Below are positions 7,955 to 15,655 of a stretch of 35,285 nucleotides of DNA, piece by piece. The translations under genes and the position numbers were made by a program. The DNA is from CAZNLH01 sp964573995 (lineage in GTDB: Bacteria > Gemmatimonadota > CAZMKB01 > CAZNLH01). How positions within the stretch are numbered: the stretch's first letter is position 1; every line of letters begins with the position of its first letter. The notes under the pieces are model-generated. The model saw only the letters and a program-made list of their open reading frames with translations, made no database searches and was not told the DNA's origin. Location: positions 1-35,285 of the forward strand of contig CAZNLH010000026.1 of assembly GCA_964573995.1 (NCBI GenBank), in the 5' to 3' direction.

Positions 7955-8168
7955 CTGGTGCTCAACCGCTTTAGTTCCCGTTACTTGGGGCGACATGGTG
8001 GACTGAGCACTCCTCTGGGGATTTAGGGGGCCGCGGAAGGGCCCCTAAGTGGTGACAGGAAGTGGAGTTCCTGTGCAACTTCCCGACCGCCAGAGGGGCG
8101 TGACGCCCCTCTGGAAGTGTCTCGCCCGTGAGAGAAAACCTAATGCGGACTTTGGCAGCGAGACACTA
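7955..8168 (+). repeat. Structured intergenic repeat, copy A
   Basis: This segment is homologous to 30900-31051. Shared landmarks in order: CTGGTGCTCA, TTACTTGGGGCGAC (7981-7994), an AACTTCCCGA arm, the perfect hairpin CCAGAGGGGCG-TGA-CGCCCCTCTGG (8090-8114), then an AGTGTCTCG (8116-8124) / CGAGACACT (8159-8167) pair enclosing GAGAGAAAACCTAATGCGG. Copy A has about 60 extra bases (7995-8058) that hold a TTAGGGG/CCCCTAA hairpin. It ends 30 bases before the methyltransferase ATG. The rest of the gap (7729-7954) has no clear gene; GGGGTGCAATCCCC near 7880-7900 forms a small hairpin. Confidence 0.8.
8090..8114. other. Perfect 11-bp hairpin inside repeat copy A
   Basis: CCAGAGGGGCG at 8090-8100 pairs fully with CGCCCCTCTGG at 8104-8114 around a TGA loop. 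The next base pairs outside do not continue, and there is no T-run after it, so it is not a simple terminator. Confidence 0.8.
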
Positions 8169-8198
8169 GCTGGTCATGCCACATAAAGGAGCAATCTA

Positions 8199-8870
8199 AT
8201 GCGGGAAGCACTGAGCATGGACAGGTTGAAGACAATCTATGATGGGATAGCAAGACGATATGATACCCGGCACTCGCTCCTCACCGCGAGGACAGACCAG
8301 CAGGGCAGGAGGATCCTGATAGAGAATTCAGTGGAAGATGGCGACAAAGTGCTGGATTGTGGGTCGGGTACCGGCACGACGGGCATCATGGCCGCGAGGA
8401 GGGTGGGGCCCGGTGGAAGGGTAACGATGTTTGATCTCAGCGAGGCAATGCTCGCTGTCGCCCGGGAAAAGGCCGTTCAAGAGGGAGTGGAGGGCAGAGT
8501 TTCATTTCAGACGGGAGATATGGCTCATCTGCCGTTCGATGACGACATCTTTGATGTCGTCCTTTCGACCTACAGCTTGTGCCCGATGTATGACCCCGCA
8601 AAGGGTGCCCTTGAACTCTATCGGGTGATCAAGCCGGGGGGAAGGGTTGGTGTTGCCCACTCGACAGAACCTGTAAATCCGGTTGTAAAGTGGCTGAGCG
8701 ACCGGGTAGAGGGGATTGCGTGGCGATTCCCCCGGCTCTCGATGGGATGCAGGTCCGTCAGCGTCCTCCCCACGCTGCGGAGCGCAGGAGGACGGCTAAT
8801 CTTATCAAGGCGCATCGGTGTACCGTTATGGCCATTTTTCGTCTTCATAATCGAAAAGCCGGCAACTTGA
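8199..8870 (+). CDS. Class I SAM-dependent methyltransferase (UbiE/MenG-like)
   Basis: 223 residues, ATG 8199 with AAGGAG seven bases ahead. SAM motif I is VLDCGSGTGTTGIMAA, followed by acidic motif FDLSEAMLAVAREKA and a post-I GDMAHLPFDDDIFDVVLSTYSL segment, then VIKPGGRVGVAH. The YDGIARRYD opening is that of UbiE/MenG-type and related small-molecule methyltransferases. The C-terminal third lacks the signature needed to call ubiquinone/menaquinone methylation, so the substrate is open. The gene lies directly downstream of the structured repeat and upstream of an isoprenylcysteine-methyltransferase-like gene. Confidence 0.8.
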   Translation: MREALSMDRLKTIYDGIARRYDTRHSLLTARTDQQGRRILIENSVEDGDKVLDCGSGTGTTGIMAARRVGPGGRVTMFDLSEAMLAVAREKAVQEGVEGRVSFQTGDMAHLPFDDDIFDVVLSTYSLCPMYDPAKGALELYRVIKPGGRVGVAHSTEPVNPVVKWLSDRVEGIAWRFPRLSMGCRSVSVLPTLRSAGGRLILSRRIGVPLWPFFVFIIEKPAT

Positions 8871-8985
8871 CAAGACCATATCCCAGGCCTTGATCCCGCG
8901 ACGCTCCATCAACAGCGGCCTGGCCGTGTCGCGGTGTTGCATGGGGTTGGATGGAAGGAAAGTCATCCGAGGTGGGAAACGTGGC

Positions 8986-9153
8986 ATGAGGGTGGCCTCT
9001 TATAGACTTCAAGTGTGTGTTTTCACCCTGTTGACGGCCTTTGTAATGGCTTCGCCTCGCAGGGTCGTGGGACGGGAGATGGAGAAGGAGGCCCCGACTC
9101 GGGACCGCCATATTGCCGTGGCCCGCGATTTCTATTGCTTACCATCATGTTAG
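8986..9153 (+). CDS. Possible small secreted or membrane protein
   Basis: 55 residues from ATG 8986 with a GAGGTGGG about ten bases ahead. It has a basic start and one hydrophobic stretch (VCVFTLLTAFVMAS), then a charged tail ending in FYCLPSC before TAG. I do not recognise it. It is in the same frame as the next gene (GTG 9166), with only the TAG between them, so it could be a leader interrupted by a stop or chance. Confidence 0.22.
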   Translation: MRVASYRLQVCVFTLLTAFVMASPRRVVGREMEKEAPTRDRHIAVARDFYCLPSC

Positions 9154-9165
9154 AGGCTGCCATAC

Positions 9166-9606
9166 GTGGTGGATTGGAAGAGGATATCGTTAATCGGGTT
9201 TGTCGTCCTCGTACTCGCCGTACTTGGACTCTTGTTTCGTCAATCCCTTTTCGGCAACGGCCCGCTCACGATCTCGATTCAGGTACTCTCGCTCTTGCTG
9301 ATAATCTGGGCGCGGCTTAACTTGGGGATGAGGAGTTTTCATGCCGCCGCAAATCCAACCGGCGGCAAACTGGTGACGACTGGTCCTTACCGGTTCCTGC
9401 GCCATCCCATCTATGCCGCCGTCCTCTACTTTGTCTTGGCTGGGTTGGCGTCACATGTCTCGATGATGAACGTCCTGCTGGTCATTGCCGCCATGGCTGC
9501 AATAGCGGTTCGAATCGCGGCGGAGGAGCGTTTTTTATTGAGGTATTACCCGGAATATCCCTTATATTCTTCTCGTACGAAGCGAGTCATACCTTTTATC
9601 TTTTGA
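9166..9606 (+). CDS. Isoprenylcysteine carboxyl methyltransferase (ICMT)-like membrane protein
   Basis: 146 residues, GTG 9166 behind GAGG at 9152-9155. Four hydrophobic segments; between the second and third is GGKLVTTGPYRFLRHPIYAAVLYF, the signature of the ICMT/PEMT-like superfamily (GPYxxxRHPxY binds SAM), and near the end AAEERFLLRYYPEYPLYSSRTKRVIPFIF, with the usual E-E-x-x-L and Y-x-x-Y features. In bacteria these proteins methylate unknown lipids or small substrates at the inner membrane; true prenylcysteine activity is not expected. It sits between a soluble methyltransferase and an acyl-CoA ligase. Confidence 0.8.
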   Translation: MVDWKRISLIGFVVLVLAVLGLLFRQSLFGNGPLTISIQVLSLLLIIWARLNLGMRSFHAAANPTGGKLVTTGPYRFLRHPIYAAVLYFVLAGLASHVSMMNVLLVIAAMAAIAVRIAAEERFLLRYYPEYPLYSSRTKRVIPFIF

Positions 9607-9640
9607 TACCATCCGAGAAACTCGCAGGGACACTGGTGAA

Positions 9641-11434
9641 GTGAATGGGCGCGCCGCCCCATATCTCTCGAAGAACGACCCGAATGCCAGTGAAGCACTG
9701 CAGTTTGCGAAGGCCTTTCACCTCGACGGGAGAACACGGTATACAGTGGAATTAAAACCATGGCTCGGGCATTACGATGAGGGTGTCCCGCCCACGTTGC
9801 AGCCGTATCCCCGGATCACGCTGTTGGAATTGGTGAGCGAAGCCGCAAGGCGGCGACCTGGGCATCCCGCCTTGTTCTTCAAGGGGGCGTGCCTGTCTTA
9901 TTCCCGACTGGAGCGTTTGAGCGACGCCTTTGCCTCTGCCCTGGAGGCACAGGGGGTGAAAAAAGGAGGCCGTGTTGCACTGTTGTTACCCAACTTACCA
10001 CAATTCATAATTACCCAGTTTGGAGCGTGGAAGGCCGGTGCGGTGGTAGTGCCTCTCAATCCCATGTATACCAGGCGGGAACTGGAGCGTGCCCTTGCCG
10101 AGTGCGGGGCGGAGACGGCCGTGGTGCTCACCTCGTATTACAGAAAAATAAAGATAGTGCAACCGGCCACGGCCCTGCATCGGATCATCGCCACCAACAT
10201 CAAGGAATACCTGCCTCTCCCTGCGCGCTTCCTGTTCACCATGTTCAGGGAGAGGGGGGAGGGCCACCGCGTGAGCATTGAACCTGGTGACATGAGGCTG
10301 ATTGACCTGCTGCGCCGTTATGCGGGCGTTCCACGGCCTGACGTGCAAGCGAGACCGGAAGACCCCGCCGTGCTCATTTACACCGGGGGCACCACCGGGG
10401 AGCCCAAGGCCGCCCTGGGCACGCACCACGACCTGTTGATATCTGGGATGCAGTTCAAGGCGTGGCTCGGCAAGGTGCTCACGGACTGGGAAGACTCCAT
10501 CGTATGCAATATGCCCTTGTGCCACATTGCAGGTTTTGCAGCCGTATTGACGACAGCCATGGCGGGTCATCACCCATTGGCCATGGTACCGGACCCTCGT
10601 GACATAGATGACACTCTCGCCACCATCAGGCGTGTTCGTGCGGTGTTGTTGCCCGGCGTTCCAAGGCTGTTCAACAAGTTGCTCGAGCGTCCCGATGTCC
10701 GGGATGGGAAGGCGGACCTCGGATCCATCAAGTTGTGTATCGCGGGAGCAGAGCCGCTACTTGCCGAGACTAAACAGAACTTTGAAAGGGTAACGGGGCT
10801 GCGTCTCATCGAAGGATACGCGCTGACCGAGTCGATGATGGCCGGTGTCTTTGGCCCAGTCCATGGCGCTTATAGGCCCGGCGCGGTAGGTTTGCCGCTA
10901 CCGGACGTGGAGGTCCGCATTGTAGATTCGGACACCGGCCGGCGCATCCTTCCCGCGGGAAAGGTGGGTAAGATCCTGCTGCGGGCGCCCCAGTTGATGG
11001 CGGGCTACTGGAGGCATCCAGAAGAGACGGCGCGGGCCCTGCGGGACGGATGGCTGTATACAGGCGACCTGGGCTTCCTGGACGGGGACGGTTATTTATA
11101 TGTCGTGGACAGGGAAAAGGACGTCATAAAGCACAGCGGTTTCCAGGTATGGCCGCGGGAGGTGGAAGAAGTCATAGGATCCCACCCTGCAGTTGCTGAA
11201 GTGGGCGTGGCAGGAGTGCCGAATGACTGCCTGGGTGAGACTGTGAAGGCGTGGGTCGTGGTGCGGGACGGGGAAGGGCTCACGGCCGGCGAGTTGCGCG
11301 CATATTGTCGCGAGCGCCTCGTTGCCTACAAGGTCCCCGAGTACGTGGAGTTCCGCAACTCACTCCCGAGGTCTTTGCTTGGAAAGGTGTTGCGGAGGAA
11401 ACTAGTGTCTCAGTCTTCTGACTCGCCTGAGTGA
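9641..11434 (+). CDS. AMP-forming long-chain acyl-CoA ligase (FadD-like)
   Basis: 597 residues, GTG 9641 with AGGGA about ten bases ahead. ANL superfamily: A3 motif LIYTGGTTGEPKAAL, A5 EGYALTESMMAG, A7 LYTGDLGFLDGDGYLYVVDREKDVIKHSGFQVWPREVEE, and A10 YVEFRNSLPRSLLGKVLRRKL with the catalytic lysine. The N-terminal PWLGHYDEGVPPTL segment is typical of fatty acyl-CoA synthetases of this length. It activates a fatty acid with ATP to acyl-AMP and then acyl-CoA in the cytoplasm or at the membrane. The long-chain assignment is from length and general shape, not from a substrate-pocket reading. Confidence 0.9.
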   Translation: MNGRAAPYLSKNDPNASEALQFAKAFHLDGRTRYTVELKPWLGHYDEGVPPTLQPYPRITLLELVSEAARRRPGHPALFFKGACLSYSRLERLSDAFASALEAQGVKKGGRVALLLPNLPQFIITQFGAWKAGAVVVPLNPMYTRRELERALAECGAETAVVLTSYYRKIKIVQPATALHRIIATNIKEYLPLPARFLFTMFRERGEGHRVSIEPGDMRLIDLLRRYAGVPRPDVQARPEDPAVLIYTGGTTGEPKAALGTHHDLLISGMQFKAWLGKVLTDWEDSIVCNMPLCHIAGFAAVLTTAMAGHHPLAMVPDPRDIDDTLATIRRVRAVLLPGVPRLFNKLLERPDVRDGKADLGSIKLCIAGAEPLLAETKQNFERVTGLRLIEGYALTESMMAGVFGPVHGAYRPGAVGLPLPDVEVRIVDSDTGRRILPAGKVGKILLRAPQLMAGYWRHPEETARALRDGWLYTGDLGFLDGDGYLYVVDREKDVIKHSGFQVWPREVEEVIGSHPAVAEVGVAGVPNDCLGETVKAWVVVRDGEGLTAGELRAYCRERLVAYKVPEYVEFRNSLPRSLLGKVLRRKLVSQSSDSPE

Positions 11435-11502
11435 CGTGAAATTACGCACACTGGCTGCAGGGGAGGTAACGAGCAAGACATGGTTCGCTGCTTTTACGGC
11501 GC

Positions 11503-11531
11503 TTGACAGGGGTCGTTTCGGCGCTTATTAT
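11503..11531 (+). promoter_or_regulatory. Near-consensus sigma-70 promoter
   Basis: TTGACA (11503-11508), 17-base spacer, TATTAT (11526-11531). This is the best promoter match I found in the window. Transcription would start near 11538 and run into the terminator at 11592-11620. Confidence 0.7.
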
Positions 11532-11537
11532 CACAGC

Positions 11538-11618
11538 GGAGTCAATTGTAAGAGTGAAGGGGGCGCCCCGGTAGAGAGAGGCACTGAAGACAAGGGAGGA
11601 CCGCTATCCTCCCTTTTT
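11538..11618 (+). ncRNA. Candidate small RNA or attenuated leader of about 80 bases
   Basis: The segment between the strong promoter and the intrinsic terminator is only about 80 bases and has no convincing reading frame. It contains the self-complementary GGGGCGCCCC (11560-11569) ahead of the terminator stem. It may be an independent small RNA, or a 5' leader in which termination controls the ybbR-like gene starting at 11661. I do not recognise a known riboswitch. Confidence 0.4.
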
Positions 11619-11620
11619 AT
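11592..11620 (+). terminator. Intrinsic terminator
   Basis: AAGGGAGGA (11592-11600) pairs perfectly with TCCTCCCTT (11607-11615) around CCGCTA, and the 3' arm runs into TTTTTATTAAAT. It lies between the promoter at 11503-11531 and the start of the ybbR-like gene. Confidence 0.85.
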
Positions 11621-11660
11621 TAAATAACCATATCCGTTACATGGCAACGGCGCAGCGATC

Positions 11661-12695
11661 ATGAAGAACAAGAGAGAGCGGATGGGCCGCCAGGTCCCCC
11701 TGCTGACCCCGATCAAGGGTTGGTTCTCCAGGAATATCGTTTTAAAGATAATATCTCTTCTCCTTGGGCTCTTCTTGTGGCTTCACGCGGTTACCGACCA
11801 GTCACATCAGATGGATTATTCCATCCCCCTCGAACTTTCCCTCTCCGATACCTCGCTGATCATTGTAAACAAGCCGCCGTCCATCGTGAATGTCATCTTT
11901 GCAGGAACAGGGAAAGAGTTGTTGAAACTCTGGTGGAAGCACCCAGTATGCGTCAAAGAGATAGAGGATGGTGAAGCCGGTGTGCTCAATCTAAACCTGG
12001 ACGTCTCCTCTCTGTCCATGCCGACCGGCCTCCACCTCATCCCTTTAGGGATCAAATCACCTGCCACGCTCCACGTTGTCCTGGACAAGCGGATCAGCAA
12101 GGAAGTAAGGGTCGTTTCACGCCTCAAGGTAATCCCTGCGGAGGGGCACGTCTTGGTGGGTGAGGTCAAGGTGCATCCCGAGACCGTGGTATTGACAGGG
12201 GCCCGTGGCGAATTAAAGGACATCGCCAAGGTCCAGACCATCGAGAGTGTGGAGGAAGGAGTAACTGATTCCTTCACGACGACCCTGCCCATTGATTTAT
12301 CGGGCTTGAATACAGTAACCTCCGGAACCCAAGAAGTTACGTTGACGGGGAAGGTTGAGAAGTATGTAGAGATTGAAGTGGGTGAGATCCCTGTCGGCCT
12401 GAAGGGGAGGCTGAAGGAGAAGTTTGTCCTGCAGCCGAAGTCTATCGAACTTGTCCTTATCGGTCCGGTATCCCTCATGCAAGAACTAAAGAAGGAAGAA
12501 TTGAAGGTCTATATTGAAATCAACGACCCTCCTATTGGTGAGACCTACTATTCGCCAACGATCAGGTTGCCCGACGGCATAAAGCTCCTCTCGGAACAGC
12601 CTAAACTCTTTAAGGCAATTCCGGTAGATGAAGCCGGCAACGAAACTCCTGAAGACGTCACATTCTATCGGGGGCCCAATTCCGCCCGCCCGTAG
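11661..12695 (+). CDS. YbbR-domain protein
   Basis: 344 residues, ATG 11661 (weak Shine-Dalgarno; ATG 11682 also in frame). One transmembrane helix near 25-45 (NIVLKIISLLLGLFLWLHAV) is followed by about three YbbR-type beta repeats; typical pieces are VHPETVVLTGARGELKDIAKVQTIESV, IDLSGLNTV and VTLTGKVEKYVEIEVGEIPV. In many bacteria a YbbR-domain protein (CdaR) is encoded next to the diadenylate cyclase CdaA and modulates c-di-AMP synthesis. Here no cyclase is adjacent; the ligase upstream and receiver cluster downstream are unrelated. It is probably an inner-membrane anchored protein facing the periplasm. Confidence 0.8.
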   Translation: MKNKRERMGRQVPLLTPIKGWFSRNIVLKIISLLLGLFLWLHAVTDQSHQMDYSIPLELSLSDTSLIIVNKPPSIVNVIFAGTGKELLKLWWKHPVCVKEIEDGEAGVLNLNLDVSSLSMPTGLHLIPLGIKSPATLHVVLDKRISKEVRVVSRLKVIPAEGHVLVGEVKVHPETVVLTGARGELKDIAKVQTIESVEEGVTDSFTTTLPIDLSGLNTVTSGTQEVTLTGKVEKYVEIEVGEIPVGLKGRLKEKFVLQPKSIELVLIGPVSLMQELKKEELKVYIEINDPPIGETYYSPTIRLPDGIKLLSEQPKLFKAIPVDEAGNETPEDVTFYRGPNSARP

Positions 12696-13001
12696 GTACT
12701 TTCCTATCCACCAATCCGCATGTGTCATTTATTGCTTCCATGGAGGCGGTTTATGGGTCTTGTCCGTCACCCCTGGCCCTGATCCGTTGCGCAGGGGTAT
12801 GGTGCCCTGCCCCACAGTGATAAGCACTCAGATCGCTCGATCCGAGAGGAAAATATTTCCCTGAGGGCCTGTCTTTCACCTTAAACTTTCCCCCCGGGTC
12901 AAGGCCTGAAACCCAGCCATAGACTGCCCCCACTGAAGCCTGTTTGCCTTTTCTCGTACATGTTCGCCGGTGCCCCATCTTTTTCTACTTTGAAAGTTTT
13001 G

Positions 13002-13017
13002 TGGCATGTTTATTGAA
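13002..13017 (+). promoter_or_regulatory. Possible sigma-54 (-24/-12) promoter
   Basis: TGGCATG-TTTA-TTGAA keeps the spacing and 10 of 12 scored positions of TGGCACG-N4-TTGCW, but the -12 GC is GA, a serious mismatch. Pilus genes in this kind of bacterium often use sigma-54. It is about 130 bases before the first gene of the cluster. Confidence 0.3.
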
Positions 13018-13081
13018 GTCGTGAGTAAGGAAGAGAAAGGCCGGAATGTAATCCAGTTGTGCCTCTCTCCTTGAGGTCCTC

Positions 13082-13115
13082 GAGTTTCGCTCCGTAGTGA
13101 AGCGGAGTTCAACTC
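13082..13115 (+). other. Leader hairpin upstream of the receiver cluster
   Basis: GAGTT (13082-13086) pairs with AACTC (13111-13115), and CTCCG (13090-13094) with CGGAG (13103-13107), separated by a 3x3 internal loop; the apical loop is TAGTGAAG. It ends about 20 bases before the Shine-Dalgarno of the gene at 13147 and could affect translation. Confidence 0.4.
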
Positions 13116-13146
13116 AGAGAACGATCAAATTCAGCGAGGAGAAAAA

Positions 13147-13407
13147 TTGAAAGGGGCAAAGATCAATTGTGGAATCTTCCAGCAAGAGGAAGAAGTGATC
13201 AGGGGGTTGACCCTCCAGATCAACCGGATAAAGATCCCTGAAGTCCGTAAGATTCGAGCCCAGGACCTCCTTGATAAGGTCGAAAAGTTGCTGGATTGCT
13301 GGATGTACGAAGAGGGAAGGATTGATTGCTATAACTGCCAGTTGATATCGAGACTCAGGAAGAAGACCGCTCTCTTTGTCATAGGAGTATCCGACCTGGA
13401 AAAATAG
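13147..13407 (+). CDS. Small protein of unknown function heading the receiver cluster
   Basis: 86 residues. The start is TTG 13147, chosen because GAGGAG lies just ahead and no ATG fits. Charged, alpha-helical-looking, with cysteines at CGIF, LDCW and DCYNC, and no signal peptide or membrane segment. The middle (PEVRKIRAQDLLDKVEKLLDCW) looks amphipathic. I do not recognise a family. It ends 12 bases before a receiver-domain gene, so it is probably in the same operon and may partner with these response regulators. Confidence 0.65.
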   Translation: MKGAKINCGIFQQEEEVIRGLTLQINRIKIPEVRKIRAQDLLDKVEKLLDCWMYEEGRIDCYNCQLISRLRKKTALFVIGVSDLEK

Positions 13408-13419
13408 GATCGGCGCGAG

Positions 13420-13848
13420 ATGGAAGAAGGCGTTTCGAAGTTGAGAAAAGAGAAGATCCTGGTTGTCGATGATGAGCCGGATACGGTCGCCATGATCAGG
13501 TTCATCCTCGAGCAGGAGGGCTTCGAGGTGATCGCTGCAGAGAATGGATACGAAGCCCTGGGCGCCGCCATAGCCGAGAACCCGGACCTGATCATTCTCG
13601 ACGTGCTTTTGCCCAAACTCAATGGTTACGAGGTATCGAGGATCATAAAGGAAGAGTCGAGGGGGAAGCCATCAAGCGAGTATGTCCCCATACTGATATT
13701 GACGGGTGCAAAGTTTTCCGACACCGGGAAGGAGAAACTCCTCAGGTCCTGGAGCATGGCGGAAGATTTCATGTACAAGCCGTTCGATATCGATGAACTC
13801 GAAAACAAGGTGAAGGATCTTCTTGAGGAGAAGAGAGGGTCTCAATAA
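13420..13848 (+). CDS. Single-domain response regulator (receiver)
   Basis: 142 residues, ATG 13420. A lone REC domain: acidic pair VVDDEPD, phospho-acceptor Asp in LIILDVLLP, switch Thr in LILTGAK and Lys in MYKPFD. Between beta-3 and beta-4 there is an extra stretch (EESRGKPSSEY) not found in the sibling receivers. No output domain, so it likely signals by protein contact or acts as a phosphate relay. No histidine kinase is encoded nearby. Confidence 0.88.
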   Translation: MEEGVSKLRKEKILVVDDEPDTVAMIRFILEQEGFEVIAAENGYEALGAAIAENPDLIILDVLLPKLNGYEVSRIIKEESRGKPSSEYVPILILTGAKFSDTGKEKLLRSWSMAEDFMYKPFDIDELENKVKDLLEEKRGSQ

Positions 13849-14789
13849 TGGAGAACGGGGACAAGAAAAAGGTGCTCATTGTCGATGACGAAAAAAATTT
13901 CGTCAAACTCCTTCGTTTCAATCTGGAGGAGAGGGGATTCGAGTGTTGTGAGGCCTACGACGGGAAAATGGCCCTCGACCAGGCGATGGAGTGCAAGCCC
14001 GATCTGATCCTACTGGATCTGCTGCTCCCCGAGATGACTGGAGTCGAGGTCTGTTCGCAGTTGAAAAAGAACTTTTTGACCTCGCACATCCCCGTAATAA
14101 TGATTACGGTGAAGTCCGATTACCACGACAAGATACTTGCGTTCGAGGAGGGGGTCGATGACTTCATCAGCAAGCCCTTCCAGTTGGAGGAGTTCGGTGC
14201 CAGGATCAACATGATTCTCAGGAGGATGGAGAAGAGCCTCAGTTCCAATCCGCTGACGAAGTTGCCGGGCAATATAAGCATCAACCAGGAAATAGACCGC
14301 CGGATCAGAGAGAATTCGATATTCGCCCTCGCCTACCTCGACCTGGACAACTTCAAGCCGTACAATGACCATTACGGCTATGTCAAGGGCGACATGATAA
14401 TTCAAAAGGTCGCGGACATCATCCTCAATGTGATCGATAAGTCGGGCAGCCGGAACGACTTTATCGGTCACATCGGTGGTGATGACTTCGTCTTCATCAC
14501 ACATCCAAAACGTACCAACAGGATTTGTGGGGAGATCATAGAAGAGTTCGAGAAAGCCCTGCCGGCTTATTATGATAAGGAAGACCTGGACCGTGGGTTT
14601 ATCGAATTGCCTGATCGTAGGGGGAACATCGTCCGATATCCCAGGGTCTCCATCTCGATCGGGGTGGCCACCAATGTTCACATGGACCTGAAGTCTCATA
14701 TCCGGGCTGCAGAGGTGGCAACAGAAATGAAAAATTTCGCGAAGACCTTCCCGGGTTGTTCCTACAAGATAGACAAGAGAAGGTCCTGA
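13848..14789 (+). CDS. Response regulator with GGDEF (diguanylate cyclase) domain
   Basis: 313 residues, ATG 13848 overlapping the previous stop (TAATG). The REC domain (about 6-120) has LIVDDEK, LILLDLLLP, IMITVKS and SKPFQ. A short linker with LTKLPGN leads to a GGDEF domain: YLDLDNFKPYNDHYGYVKGD, then GGDDF at 210-214 and PRVSISIGVAT. The third residue (metal-binding Asp) is present, but the usual fourth Glu is Asp, a conservative variant. The GD after the FKxxND helix is the canonical Asp for c-di-GMP, not the Ser of cGAMP-making enzymes. No EAL domain and no obvious I-site RxxD. It should make c-di-GMP when phosphorylated. It sits a few genes before an ATPase with c-di-GMP-binding MshEN motifs. 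Confidence 0.88.
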   Translation: MENGDKKKVLIVDDEKNFVKLLRFNLEERGFECCEAYDGKMALDQAMECKPDLILLDLLLPEMTGVEVCSQLKKNFLTSHIPVIMITVKSDYHDKILAFEEGVDDFISKPFQLEEFGARINMILRRMEKSLSSNPLTKLPGNISINQEIDRRIRENSIFALAYLDLDNFKPYNDHYGYVKGDMIIQKVADIILNVIDKSGSRNDFIGHIGGDDFVFITHPKRTNRICGEIIEEFEKALPAYYDKEDLDRGFIELPDRRGNIVRYPRVSISIGVATNVHMDLKSHIRAAEVATEMKNFAKTFPGCSYKIDKRRS

Positions 14790-14823
14790 GGTCCTTACAG
14801 GTGGCCTGTCAACGGAGGATGCG

Positions 14824-15198
14824 ATGTCTCGAATCCTGATCGTCGATGACGAAGAGGAAATTCAGAAGAGTATCAAGATTACCCTGGAAGGCTACGGTCA
14901 CGAGTGTCTCTTTTCGTCGAACGGCCTGGACGCCCTGGAAAAGGCCAGAAAGTGGGACCCAGACCTGCTCATCCTCGACATCATGCTCCCCGGTATGGAC
15001 GGCTACCAGGTCAGCAGGTACCTGAAGTTCGACTCTAACTTCAGGCACATACCTATTATCATGTTGACGGCCAAGAGCGACGAGAAGGACAGATCCCTCG
15101 GGTTTGAAGTAGGTACCAATGCATTTCTTACCAAGCCCTTTACACTCAATGAGTTCATCAGCGTCGTCGGGCGTTATGTTCCGATAACGGCTTCCTGA
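14824..15198 (+). CDS. Single-domain response regulator (receiver)
   Basis: 124 residues, ATG 14824 with GGAGG five bases ahead. REC domain with ILIVDDEEE, LLILDIMLPGMDGYQVSRYL, IIMLTAKS and LTKPFTLNEF, all the phosphorylation residues intact. The segment LKFDSNFRHIPII closely resembles LKFDSQYRNIPII of the next gene, so these two are likely duplicates. No output domain. Confidence 0.88.
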   Translation: MSRILIVDDEEEIQKSIKITLEGYGHECLFSSNGLDALEKARKWDPDLLILDIMLPGMDGYQVSRYLKFDSNFRHIPIIMLTAKSDEKDRSLGFEVGTNAFLTKPFTLNEFISVVGRYVPITAS

Positions 15199-15256
15199 GA
15201 GGACTTGGCCCTTGTGGCTGGGTTTTCTCATCCTGAGGAGCAATAGGAGAAGGTAA

Positions 15257-15655
15257 ATGGCCCGGATACTTGTCGTGGACGATGAGCCCGACATAGTGGA
15301 GACGATAAGGTTCGTCCTTGAATCAAGGGGGCACAAGGTCATCGAGGCCAGGGATGGGATGGAGGCCCTCGACCGGGCCAGGAATATGAGTCCCGACATC
15401 ATCTTCCTGGACGTGATGATGCCCAAGTTGGATGGTTACAAGGTTTGCCGGATGTTGAAGTTTGATTCTCAATATCGCAACATTCCGATCATTCTCCTGA
15501 CGGCAAGGGCGGGCTCCAGGGATATATCGATGGGTGAGGAAGTGGGTGCTGATGAATACTTGACCAAGCCGTTCGATATCGAGAAGGTGGTAAGCCTGGT
15601 TGAGAAGTTGGCCGGTAACGGTGGGGGTACGGACATGGTAGGTGGAACACCGTGA
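15257..15655 (+). CDS. Single-domain response regulator (receiver) linked to the pilus operon
   Basis: 132 residues, ATG 15257 with a GGAGAAGG ahead. REC domain: ILVVDDEPD, IIFLDVMMPKLDGYKVCRML, IILLTARA and LTKPFD, active residues intact. Its stop overlaps the start of the PilB-type ATPase gene by four bases (GTGA), which suggests translational coupling and a role in controlling that ATPase or the machine it drives. Confidence 0.88.
   Translation: MARILVVDDEPDIVETIRFVLESRGHKVIEARDGMEALDRARNMSPDIIFLDVMMPKLDGYKVCRMLKFDSQYRNIPIILLTARAGSRDISMGEEVGADEYLTKPFDIEKVVSLVEKLAGNGGGTDMVGGTP

Larger units (their letters stand above)
12696..13146 (+). other. 451-base leader and intergenic region before the signalling cluster
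   Basis: No gene is recognised. The region holds a sigma-54-like element at 13002-13017 and an imperfect hairpin at 13082-13115, and ends in the GAGGAG Shine-Dalgarno of the gene at 13147. It is the likely promoter and leader region for the receiver and pilus genes that follow. Confidence 0.5.

Noticed and set aside
11436..11627. 63-residue ORF across the promoter-terminator unit
   Set aside because: It crosses both a strong promoter and the terminator hairpin and has no recognised motif.
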